DNA of 64,000 nucleotides from Blastococcus aurantiacus (GTDB lineage Bacteria; Actinomycetota; Actinomycetes; Mycobacteriales; Geodermatophilaceae): contig NZ_FNBT01000002.1 of the NCBI RefSeq assembly GCF_900102425.1, positions 1 through 64,000 of the forward strand. Reading direction: 5' to 3'. The position numbers and the translations under genes are program-made. The notes under the pieces were generated by a model, which was not told the DNA's origin, searched no databases, and saw only the letters and a program-made list of their open reading frames with translations. How positions within the stretch are numbered: the first letter of the stretch is position 1; each line of letters starts with the position of its first letter. This document shows, in pieces, positions 17,154 to 24,351 of the stretch.

Positions 17154-17669
17154 TCAGGGGGTGACCTCGACCAGGTCCATCACGAAGACCAGGGTGGCGT
17201 CGCCGGGGATCACCGGCGGCGAGCCCTCCGGCCCGTAGCCGAGGTCGCTGGGGATGGTGATCATCCGGCGGCCGCCGACCTTCATGCCCTCGATGCCCTG
17301 CTCGAAGCCGGGGATGACCCGGCCGGCACCGAGCGGGACCGGGATCGTCTCGTCCGCGCCGCCGCTCCAGGAGGAGTCGAACTCCTCCCCGCTCTCGTAG
17401 AACGCGCCCACGTACTTCACGTCGGCGGTGCTGCCCGTGACGGCCTCCGCCCCGTCGCCGACGACGACGTCGTCGATGACCAGCTCGTCCGGCGCCGGAT
17501 CGTCCGAGGCGGGGACCTCGGGCTTCTCCGACAGGTCCGTGGTGACCTCCGTGGCCGCCGCGCTCGGGCTGCTGTCCGGCGAGTCGGCGCCGTCGTCCGA
17601 ACCGCAGGCGGCCAGCGAGACGGAGAGGGCGACGGCGATCAGCGCCCGGGAGGCGGTACGGCGGGACAT
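17154..17669 (-). CDS. FKBP-type peptidyl-prolyl isomerase lipoprotein
   Basis: A 171-residue lipoprotein with signal peptide and lipobox SLAAC (Cys about 22), a Ser/Asp/Pro-rich linker, and a C-terminal FKBP domain (about 70-171). The domain has VKYVGAFYESGEEFDSSW, IPVPLGAGRVIPGFEQGIEGMKVGGRR, PSDLGYGPEGSPPVIPGDATLVFVMDLVEV. Active-site residues of the family (Tyr, Phe/Asp, Val-Ile, Trp position) are largely recognisable. It should assist folding of secreted proteins outside the membrane. It converges on cobA with five bases between the stops. Confidence 0.93.
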   Translation of the reverse strand: MSRRTASRALIAVALSVSLAACGSDDGADSPDSSPSAAATEVTTDLSEKPEVPASDDPAPDELVIDDVVVGDGAEAVTGSTADVKYVGAFYESGEEFDSSWSGGADETIPVPLGAGRVIPGFEQGIEGMKVGGRRMITIPSDLGYGPEGSPPVIPGDATLVFVMDLVEVTP

Positions 17670-17764
17670 CGGGTCACTCCTGGCGAGCAGCGCTCGGGTC
17701 GGGCTCGTGGACGAGCCGGCAGTCGGGGGGCGGTTCCCCCATCGTCCCAGAGAAGCGGTGGCGA

Positions 17765-18907
17765 TCAGTCGCAGTCCTCGCAGCGGACGTCGGGGACGTC
17801 CTCCCCGGCGATGAAGTCGCTGATCCAGTCGATGAGCTGCGTGCCCTCGACCTCGCTGCCGTAGAGGACGTCGTCGCCGGCGGTGTTGACGTGCTGCGTG
17901 CCCGGGCCGACCCAGGAGCTGACCTCGACGCCGTTGGACTCGATGAACTCCGCGTTGCGGTCGATCAGCTCCGGCAGCGGCGTGCCGGCGAAGCCGATCA
18001 GGTCGGTGAACCGGCGCTGCACCTCGTCGTTGGCGGTGTCGACCGTCGCCAGGGCGATGCCCGGCACGTGCCGGCCGGTCTGCACGAACAGGCCGGGCAG
18101 CGACCACGCCGTCTGCGGCTGGCCGGCGGCCTCGGGCCACGCCGGGAGCCGGTCGAAGATGCCCCAGAGCCCACCGATGGCGCCGGTGATGAGCTCGTCG
18201 CCGGGGTAGGCGCCGGACGCGTCCGCGATCACCTTGATGTCGGCGTCGGGCAGCAGGTCGTGGGCCAGCCCGCCGTACAGCGGGGCACCGGCCGAGCCGG
18301 CGCTGAAGCCCAGGACGACCACCTCCTCGGCGTCGGGGAACTCCCGCGCCAGGCCTTCGAGCGCGGTGGTCGCGTTGACCCTGCCCTTGTGCTCGACCAC
18401 GACGCCACCGCCGTAGTCCTGCGTGTTGTCGCCCAGGTGCAGGTCGCCGGTGCAGTACGGCACGTAGACGACGCTGTAGCCGGCCAGCGGGTTGTCCGGG
18501 TTGGCCACGTCGACCAGGCCGTCGGTGGCCGGCGTCGGCGTCCCGTCGCTGTAGACGTACCCGGGTTCGTCGGGCAGGTCGCTCTCGAGGTTGGGCTTCG
18601 ACGTCCCGTTCTCCGACCCGCAGGTCTCGGCGCTGAAGCAGGCGCCGCCACCCTCGAGGACGAAGACGACCTTCGTCGGGTCGGCCTCGTGCATCCAGTA
18701 GTGGAACTCGGTGCCGTCGCTGCACTCGCACTCGTCGGTGCCGGCCACCTTCTCCCAGGTGACCTCCTGGGCCGTCGTCTCCTCGGTCGGCGCCGCGGCG
18801 GCAGCGGGGTCGCCTCCGTCGGACGAGGGAGACTCCTCCGAGCACGCGGCGAGACCGGAGAGGGCGAGGACGGCGACGAGTGGCGGCAGCAGCCGGCGGC
18901 GGATCAC
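17765..18907 (-). CDS. Pectinacetylesterase/NOTUM-like alpha/beta hydrolase lipoprotein
   Basis: A 380-residue lipoprotein (lipobox GLAAC, Cys about 22). The mature part has the PAE/NOTUM-type layout: VVFVLEGGGACFSAETC (oxyanion region), VVYVPYCTGDLHLGD, the nucleophile Ser in GFSAGSAGAPLY, a likely acid in IADASGAYPGDE and His in GTQHVN. Multiple Cys pairs (DECECSDG, CFSAETC, RCEDCD) suggest disulfides. It is probably a secreted esterase acting on acetylated carbohydrate or another ester, with substrate unknown. GTG 18907 is preceded at six bases by TACTGT, so the mRNA may be leaderless. Confidence 0.8.
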   Translation of the reverse strand: MIRRRLLPPLVAVLALSGLAACSEESPSSDGGDPAAAAAPTEETTAQEVTWEKVAGTDECECSDGTEFHYWMHEADPTKVVFVLEGGGACFSAETCGSENGTSKPNLESDLPDEPGYVYSDGTPTPATDGLVDVANPDNPLAGYSVVYVPYCTGDLHLGDNTQDYGGGVVVEHKGRVNATTALEGLAREFPDAEEVVVLGFSAGSAGAPLYGGLAHDLLPDADIKVIADASGAYPGDELITGAIGGLWGIFDRLPAWPEAAGQPQTAWSLPGLFVQTGRHVPGIALATVDTANDEVQRRFTDLIGFAGTPLPELIDRNAEFIESNGVEVSSWVGPGTQHVNTAGDDVLYGSEVEGTQLIDWISDFIAGEDVPDVRCEDCD

Positions 18908-18913
18908 GGGCGG

Positions 18914-18919
18914 ACAGTA
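18914..18919 (-). promoter_or_regulatory. -10 element for the PAE-like lipoprotein gene
   Basis: TACTGT on the - strand ends six bases before GTG 18907, placing its A and T at -11 and -7 if transcription starts on the GTG. Confidence 0.45.
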
Positions 18920-19022
18920 ATACGGGCGACACGTGACGTTCGCCCCTGGTCCACCCGCCGGTCACCACGAGTTCGCTGGTCGGGCCTGCATCCGGACAGG
19001 GGCTCGGAACCGAACACCGTTC

Positions 19023-19244
19023 GTGGACCCGCGACAGTGGATCCTGCAGCCCCTCGTGGATGCCGGACTGCCCTCAGAGACGATCACCGATCTGCTGTTC
19101 CGCCTGAGCTTCGAGGCGGTGGCCCGGGACGGCGACCTCGACGGTGACGCCTGCGCCGTCGTCGACGGTCAGCCGCCCGCCGTCCGGGCGGCCTGGGTGG
19201 AGACGCTGAGCCGCATGATCGCAGCTGCGGAGCTCACCTCCTAG
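19023..19244 (+). CDS. Small hypothetical protein
   Basis: A 73-residue product starting VDPRQWILQPLVDAGLPSETITDLLFRL. Codons from 19023 on have the strong G/C third-position bias of real genes here, while the same frame upstream of 19023 (18933-19022) does not, so GTG 19023 is the likely start. The product is probably helical, with no signal peptide or cysteine motif except one Cys. The stop overlaps the convergent ABC ATPase stop (CTAG). I do not recognise a family. Confidence 0.5.
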   Translation: MDPRQWILQPLVDAGLPSETITDLLFRLSFEAVARDGDLDGDACAVVDGQPPAVRAAWVETLSRMIAAAELTS

Positions 19245-19858
19245 CCGGCGGCGTCCGGCACCGGTGACCGGTCGAGGACCCGCCCGGCCACCGTCTCCAG
19301 CAGCGGCCGGTCGTGCGAGATCGCGAGCACGCCGATGCCGGCCTCCCGGCAGTGCTCGAGCAGCAGCGTCCAGATGCGGGCCTGGGTGACGGCGTCGAGG
19401 CTGGCGCTGATCTCGTCGGCCACGAGGTAACGCGGCCGGACCAGCAGCGCCCGGGCCAGGTTCACCCGCTGCAGCTCCCCGCCGCTGATCTCGTGCGGAT
19501 AGCGGTCCAGCCAGTCGCGGTGGACGAGCCGCTCGTCCAGCCCGTCGAGTTCCGCTCCGGTGGCCGCGAGCGCCTGCCGCACCGTCCAGCGTGGGTCGAT
19601 GGCGCGCTCGGGCTGCTGGAGCACCAGCTGCACGGGGTGCGGCGCACGGCGGGGCCGCGGTACGGCGCCGTCGACGGTCACCCGACCGCGGTCGGGTCGC
19701 AGGTGCCCGGCCAGCACCCGGCCCAGGGTGCTCTTGCCGCCGCCGCTGGGCCCGCAGAGCCCGAGCACCTCACCTGCCTCGATGCCGAGGTCGTCCCCGG
19801 TGAGCACCCACGGGCGGTCGCGCGCGTAGCGGAACCAGACGCCCTCGGCCTGCAGCAT
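19241..19858 (-). CDS. ABC transporter ATPase (NikE/DppF-type), nickel/peptide importer
   Basis: A 205-residue ATPase, shorter than usual DppF/NikE proteins. Walker A is GPSGGGKSTLGRVL, Q-loop LVLQQPERAIDP, signature ISGGELQRVNLARAL, Walker B YLVADEISASLD and switch AISHDRPLLE. The usual C-terminal oligopeptide extension is missing. ATG overlaps the preceding ATPase stop. It is the last gene of a five-gene operon read leftwards (binding protein, two permeases, two ATPases). Confidence 0.88.
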   Translation of the reverse strand: MLQAEGVWFRYARDRPWVLTGDDLGIEAGEVLGLCGPSGGGKSTLGRVLAGHLRPDRGRVTVDGAVPRPRRAPHPVQLVLQQPERAIDPRWTVRQALAATGAELDGLDERLVHRDWLDRYPHEISGGELQRVNLARALLVRPRYLVADEISASLDAVTQARIWTLLLEHCREAGIGVLAISHDRPLLETVAGRVLDRSPVPDAAG

Positions 19859-20661
19859 CAGACGCCCTCCGCCACGCGGAAGCCGTTGCCGGGCAGCGCC
19901 TGCCACAGCGCCCGCGTGAAGGGATGGGTCAGCGCGTCGCCGTCGCCGGTGAAGGCGGCCGGGTCGGCGGTGTCGACGGTGCGGCCCTCGCGGCAGATGA
20001 CGACGTGGTCGGCCACCTCCAGGGCCGCCCGCAGCTCGTGGGTGATGAGCACGACCGCGCACCCCTCGTCGGCCATCGTCCGGAGCTCACGCAGCGTCGC
20101 CCCCACGTCCGCGGGTGGCAGACCCGTCGTCGGCTCGTCGGCGAGCAGCACCCGGGGACTGCTCAGCGTGGCCATGGCCACCAGCACCCGCCGGGCCATG
20201 CCGCCGGACAGCTCGTGCGGATAGCGGCGCAGGACCTCGGGTCCGAGCCCCCGGCGCGCGAGGGCCTGGGCTGCCGCGCCCCGGGGGTCGTCGTGCCCGG
20301 CCAGCTGCGCGGAGCGGCGCACCTGACGGCCGACGGTGGCCAACGGGTCGAGGAAGCCGGTCGCCTGCGGCAGCAGCGTCATGCCCCTGCCCGCGTGCCG
20401 GCGCCGGCCGGCCGCGTCCTGCCGGACGCCGTCGAACAGGACGTTCCCGCGCTCGACGGCATTCGCCGGCAAGAGGCCTAGCACCGCGGAGGCGAGCAGG
20501 CTCTTGCCCGCCCCGCTGGCGCCGACCAGGGCGACGACCTCCCCCGCATCGGCGGTGAGGTCCATGCCGGTCAGCGCGTGCACGGTCCGGCGCCGCAGCC
20601 CCCGCTCGTACTGGACGAAGTCAACCTCCAGCCCGTGCACCTCCAGCAGGGTGCCCGTCAC
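19858..20661 (-). CDS. ABC transporter ATPase (NikD/DppD-type), nickel/peptide importer
   Basis: A 267-residue ATPase with Walker A GASGAGKSLLASAVLGLLP, signature LSGGMARRVLVAMA, Walker B VLLADEPTTGLPP and H-loop VLITHELRAALEVAD, typical of the D subunit in Dpp/Nik systems. The D-loop has Pro-Pro where Asp is usual (GLPPADV). GTG overlaps the upstream permease stop (GTGA, 20658-20661). Confidence 0.9.
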   Translation of the reverse strand: MTGTLLEVHGLEVDFVQYERGLRRRTVHALTGMDLTADAGEVVALVGASGAGKSLLASAVLGLLPANAVERGNVLFDGVRQDAAGRRRHAGRGMTLLPQATGFLDPLATVGRQVRRSAQLAGHDDPRGAAAQALARRGLGPEVLRRYPHELSGGMARRVLVAMATLSSPRVLLADEPTTGLPPADVGATLRELRTMADEGCAVVLITHELRAALEVADHVVICREGRTVDTADPAAFTGDGDALTHPFTRALWQALPGNGFRVAEGV

Positions 20662-21509
20662 AGGTGGTGGCTCCGCGGGTCGAGCAGCGCGCGGCTGCTG
20701 CTGCCGATCGTGTCGACGAGCGTGACCACCACCAGCAGGCACAGGCCGGGGAGCACGGCCAGCCACCACGCGCCGGCGGTCAGGTGACGCATCGACTCGG
20801 CCAGCAGGATGCCGATCGAGGGCTCCCCCGGATCGACGCCGAGGCCGAGGAACGACAGCGCCGCCTCGTGCAGGATCGCGTGCGGGAAGAGCAGCACCGT
20901 GCCCACGAGGAAGTGGCCGGTGAGGTGACCCGCCAGGTGCCGGCGGGCGATCCAGCCGCGGCCGTGCCCCTGCTGCCGGGAGATCGCCACGTAGTCCGAC
21001 GACATGACCTCCCGGGCGCGCCCCCGCAGCACGCGGGTGAGCGTGGGCCAGTGGGTGAGCGCCACGGCGGCGACCACCGCACCGGTGCCCCCGCCCAGGG
21101 CGAAGGCCACCAGGATCAGCAGCACGAGGTGCGGCAGCGCCAGGAACAGGTCGACCAGCCAGCCGACCGCCCGGTCGACGACACCGCCGAACACCGCGGC
21201 GGAACACGCCAGGGCGAGCGCGATCGCGGCGGAGACCACCGCTGCCGCGACGCCGACGACCAGGCTCAGCCGCAGACCGGCCAGCGTCCGCGCGAGCATG
21301 TCGCGGCCCAGCCGGTCGGTGCCGAACCAGTGCGACGCGGAGGGGCCCAGGTTCCGGTCGGTCAGGCTGGTCGTCTGCGCGGCGTCGGCGGCCAGGCCGC
21401 CGGCGACGACCACGCCGAGGACGACGAGCACCGACAGCCCGACCCAGGCCAGCGTGCGGCTGCGCCGGTCGGCGAACCGCCGCCCCGGCCGCTCCAGGAC
21501 GGCGGTCAT
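20658..21509 (-). CDS. ABC transporter permease (NikC/DppC-type)
   Basis: A 283-residue inner-membrane permease with an N-terminal cytoplasmic tail, the family sequence HWFGTDRLGRDMLARTLAGLRLSL after the first membrane segment, about five further membrane segments and the EAA coupling loop EAALSFLGLGVDPGEPSIGILLAES. ATG overlaps the upstream permease stop (ATGA). Confidence 0.92.
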   Translation of the reverse strand: MTAVLERPGRRFADRRSRTLAWVGLSVLVVLGVVVAGGLAADAAQTTSLTDRNLGPSASHWFGTDRLGRDMLARTLAGLRLSLVVGVAAAVVSAAIALALACSAAVFGGVVDRAVGWLVDLFLALPHLVLLILVAFALGGGTGAVVAAVALTHWPTLTRVLRGRAREVMSSDYVAISRQQGHGRGWIARRHLAGHLTGHFLVGTVLLFPHAILHEAALSFLGLGVDPGEPSIGILLAESMRHLTAGAWWLAVLPGLCLLVVVTLVDTIGSSSRALLDPRSHHL

Positions 21510-22588
21510 CGCGCACCTACCCGTTCCGGCGCCAGCGGACCGGGATCGAGCAGCGGTTCCCCCGGCTCGCCCCGGCCCCAGCGGGGACGGCGGGCTCGCC
21601 CCAGCTCCTGGGCGACGCGGGGATCCAGGCGGGCGTGCACGAGGTCGCCGAGCTGGTTGCCGACGAAGACGAACACCGTGGTGAACAGGGCGATGCCGAG
21701 CAGCAGCGGCACGTCCTGCCCGAGTGCGGCCGTGGTCGTCGCCGCGCCCAGGCCCGGGTAGGAGAAGACCTGCTCGGCCAGCACCGAGCCGCCGAACAGC
21801 TCGCCGAGCGAGGCGAACTGCAGCAGGACCGCCGGCGCGGCGGCGTTGCGCAGCACGTGGTGGACGACCACTCCGCGGGTCGACTCCCCCTGCGCCCGGG
21901 CGAAGGTGACGTGGTCGCTGGCCATCGCCTCGATCACCGCGTACCGGGTGTGCAGCACCACGGGCGCGACGCCGACGACCGAGAGCGTCAGCGCGGGCAG
22001 CAGGAGGTGGTGCAGCCGGTCGAGCAGGGTCACGTCGTCGGCGAGCACCCCGACCGGGACGGCACAGCAGACCGGCGTCCAGCCCAGCGACACGGAGAAG
22101 ACGTAGAGCAGCAGGAGACCGACCCAGAACGTCGGCGCCGAGGCCAGCGTGTAGGCCCACCAGGTGACCACGCGGTCGGTGAACCGGCCCTGCCGCATGC
22201 CGGCGAGCACCCCGAGGGAGAAGCCGAACACCCCGGAGAGCAGCCAGGCGGTCGCCATGAGCGCCAGGCTGGTCAGGAACCGTTCGCCGATGACCTCGGT
22301 GACCGGCTGGTTGAACGACAGCGAGCGGCCCAGGTCGCCCTGCGCGACGTTGCCCAGCCAGGTCGCGAACCGTTCGAGCGGCGGGTCGTCCAGACCCCAG
22401 CGCTCGGCGATCTGCGCCCGCTGCTCGGGGCCGATGGCCGCGATGTCCCCGCCGACGTAGGCGTCGACCGGGTCCACCGGCGAGTGCACCATCAGCGCGA
22501 AGGACGCCGTCGCCACGGCGGCGAGCAGCAGCACCAGCCGGACCAGCCGGCCGGCCAGGGCCTGGCCCGCGCGGGTCAGCAGGTCCAT
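21506..22588 (-). CDS. ABC transporter permease (NikB/DppB-type)
   Basis: A 360-residue permease with about six membrane segments. Family blocks visible are ERWGLDDPPLERFATWLGNVAQGDLGRSL, LASAPTFWVGLLLLYVF and the EAA region HVLRNAAAPAVLLQFASLGELFGGSVLAEQVFSYPGLG. The 40-residue C-terminal Arg/Pro/Glu-rich tail is longer than usual. The ATG lies inside the end of the binding protein gene (13-base overlap). Confidence 0.92.
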   Translation of the reverse strand: MDLLTRAGQALAGRLVRLVLLLAAVATASFALMVHSPVDPVDAYVGGDIAAIGPEQRAQIAERWGLDDPPLERFATWLGNVAQGDLGRSLSFNQPVTEVIGERFLTSLALMATAWLLSGVFGFSLGVLAGMRQGRFTDRVVTWWAYTLASAPTFWVGLLLLYVFSVSLGWTPVCCAVPVGVLADDVTLLDRLHHLLLPALTLSVVGVAPVVLHTRYAVIEAMASDHVTFARAQGESTRGVVVHHVLRNAAAPAVLLQFASLGELFGGSVLAEQVFSYPGLGAATTTAALGQDVPLLLGIALFTTVFVFVGNQLGDLVHARLDPRVAQELGRARRPRWGRGEPGEPLLDPGPLAPERVGAR

Positions 22589-24186
22589 CGCCACCCGGTG
22601 ATCCCCGCGGTGACCGGCCAGCCGTGGCCGTGGGGTTCGATCCGCGGGGCACCCAGGTCCAGGCACTCGTCGACGACGTAGGTGTGGTCGAGGTTGACCA
22701 GCCATGCCCAGGCGGCGTCGCCGGACGGACCGAAGCCGGTGCCCTTGCCGTCGTACTGGGCGGCCCGCCACTCCTCCTCCGCCACCGCGGGCTCCGTGGC
22801 GGTCATCGCCGCCTCGAGGTGGGCGTCCACCTCCGGGTTGCCGTAGAAGCCGGGGTTCCAGTACTCCACGCCCGCCTGGGTCGAGGAGTAGAGGTTGTAC
22901 ATCTCGGTCGGGTCGAGGCTGCCCCAGCCGAAGAGCACCGCGTCGGCGTGCAGGCGCTGGTCGATGACGTCCCAGCTCTCCCCCTTGGCCTGGATCTCGA
23001 TGCCGAGGGGTGCCACCATGTCGGCCACCGAGAGCGCGAGCCCCTGGCGCAGCGAGTCGGCGGCCGGGTAGAGCAGCGAGAAGGCCGCGCGCACGCCGTC
23101 CTTCTCGCGGACGCCGTCGCCGTCGGAGTCGGTCCAGCCGGCCTCCTCCAGGAGCTCCTCGGCGCCGTCGAGGTCGGCGTCCTCGATCGCGGAGCCGGGC
23201 TCGTACCAGGGCAGGCCGTCGACGGGGCCGGTCGCGGGTGAGCCGTAGCCCTCCAGGACGCCGTCGACGAGCGCCTGCCGGTCGACGGCGAGGTTGATCG
23301 CCTGCCGGACTGCGAGGTCGGAGGTGACGTCGTTGCCGATCGGCGCGCCGTCGTCGGTCGTCTCCCCCGTGTCAGGGACGTACGGGAACGTGATGCCGCG
23401 GTTGTCGACCGACTCGACCTCTACCAGCCGCATCCCCGGCACCCGGGTGGGCGCCAGCTGGGCGGGCACCGCGGCCACGTCGACCTGGCCGGCCGAGGCC
23501 GCGGCGATCGAGGCGTCCTCGCCGGTGAACTGGAAGACGATCCGCTCGAACTCCGGCCGCTGGCCGTAGTAGTCCTCGTTGCGCTCGACGATGAGCTGCT
23601 GGCCCCGGTCCCACTGCACGAGCTCGAACGGGCCGGAGCCCACGGGGTTGCGGGCGTAGTCGGGGCCGTGCGCGTGCTCGGGCACGATGCCGAGGCTGAT
23701 CAGGCGGTTCACGAAGGTGCTCTGCGGGCGCTCCAGCCGGAGTTCGACGGTGTCGTCGTCCACGGCCACCGCCTCGCGCAGCGCGGTCACGTCGGTGAGC
23801 CCACCGCTGCGGCTGGCGGTGGTGAACGTGTAGGCGACGTCGTCGGCCGTGACCGGCGCCCCGTCGGTGAAGCGGGCGTCGGTGCGGATGTCCACGGTCC
23901 AGACCAGGCCGTTCTCGCTCACCGACCAGTCGGTGGCCAGGTCGGGGACGACGTCGAGGTTCTCGTCCCGGGCGAGCAGCGTGGACTGGAAGAGCGGGGA
24001 GCCGTACCGGCCCCAGCCCAGCGTCGGGTCGTAGCCGTCGTCGGACTCGCCGCCGATGGCCAGCACCAGCTCGGCGGGGGCCTCCGCCGCCCTGATGGGG
24101 CTGCCGCCGTCGCCGCACGCGGTGAGCGCGGTGGCGAGCACGACCGCGCCCGCGAGCGGAGCGACGGACCTCGGAACTGCGCGCAC
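22576..24186 (-). CDS. Family 5 solute-binding lipoprotein (probable nickel/cobalt binding, NikA-like)
   Basis: A 536-residue extracellular binding lipoprotein (lipobox ALTAC). SBP_bac_5 blocks are TDARFTDGAPVTADDVAYTF, NPVGSGPFELVQWDRGQQLIVERNEDYY and RQAINLAVDRQALVDGV. A DSDGDGVREKDG loop resembles a calcium site and is common in this family. The C-terminal region contains HGHGW and ends in Cys, which might contact metal, but substrate cannot be fixed from sequence alone. The TTGCAA-N5-TTGCAA operator in its promoter argues for nickel (or cobalt). GTG 24186 is preceded by AAGGGG at eight bases. Confidence 0.85.
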   Translation of the reverse strand: MRAVPRSVAPLAGAVVLATALTACGDGGSPIRAAEAPAELVLAIGGESDDGYDPTLGWGRYGSPLFQSTLLARDENLDVVPDLATDWSVSENGLVWTVDIRTDARFTDGAPVTADDVAYTFTTASRSGGLTDVTALREAVAVDDDTVELRLERPQSTFVNRLISLGIVPEHAHGPDYARNPVGSGPFELVQWDRGQQLIVERNEDYYGQRPEFERIVFQFTGEDASIAAASAGQVDVAAVPAQLAPTRVPGMRLVEVESVDNRGITFPYVPDTGETTDDGAPIGNDVTSDLAVRQAINLAVDRQALVDGVLEGYGSPATGPVDGLPWYEPGSAIEDADLDGAEELLEEAGWTDSDGDGVREKDGVRAAFSLLYPAADSLRQGLALSVADMVAPLGIEIQAKGESWDVIDQRLHADAVLFGWGSLDPTEMYNLYSSTQAGVEYWNPGFYGNPEVDAHLEAAMTATEPAVAEEEWRAAQYDGKGTGFGPSGDAAWAWLVNLDHTYVVDECLDLGAPRIEPHGHGWPVTAGITGWRWTC

Positions 24187-24215
24187 GGGGGACCCCTTCG
24201 TCGACCTGGATCCCG

Positions 24216-24221
24216 ACCTTA
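24216..24221 (-). promoter_or_regulatory. -10 element of the nik-like operon
   Basis: TAAGGT on the - strand (TAnnnT) lies directly beside the palindromic operator and about 30 bases before the GTG, leaving a short leader with AAGGGG as ribosome-binding site. Confidence 0.5.
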
Positions 24222-24238
24222 TTGCAAGGCGCTTGCAA
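24222..24238. promoter_or_regulatory. Nur-box-like operator TTGCAA-N5-TTGCAA
   Basis: TTGCAAGGCGCTTGCAA is a 17-bp inverted repeat (TTGCAAG, 3-base centre, CTTGCAA). It equals the tTGCaa-N5-ttGCAA consensus recalled for Nur, the nickel-responsive Fur-family repressor of Streptomyces that controls nik transport genes. It fills the spacer just upstream of the -10 box, a classic repression position. Confidence 0.7.
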
Positions 24239-24292
24239 CAAGCCCACCCGGTCCGCGGAGGCGCACGCAGGCGCGAGCGCAGGGTTGTGCGC

Positions 24293-24313
24293 CCTTCCGG
24301 TGCCGCCGGAAGG
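24293..24313. terminator. Hairpin terminator after the dynamin-like gene pair
   Basis: CCTTCCGG (24293-24300), loop TGCCG, CCGGAAGG (24306-24313): an 8-bp perfect stem 39 bases beyond the stop of the leftward GTPase gene and upstream of the nik-like promoter. There is no T tract, as is usual in actinobacteria. Confidence 0.55.
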
Positions 24314-24351
24314 CGGATTCCCCCGCGCTCGCCGCTCGGTGAGGTGGGCCG

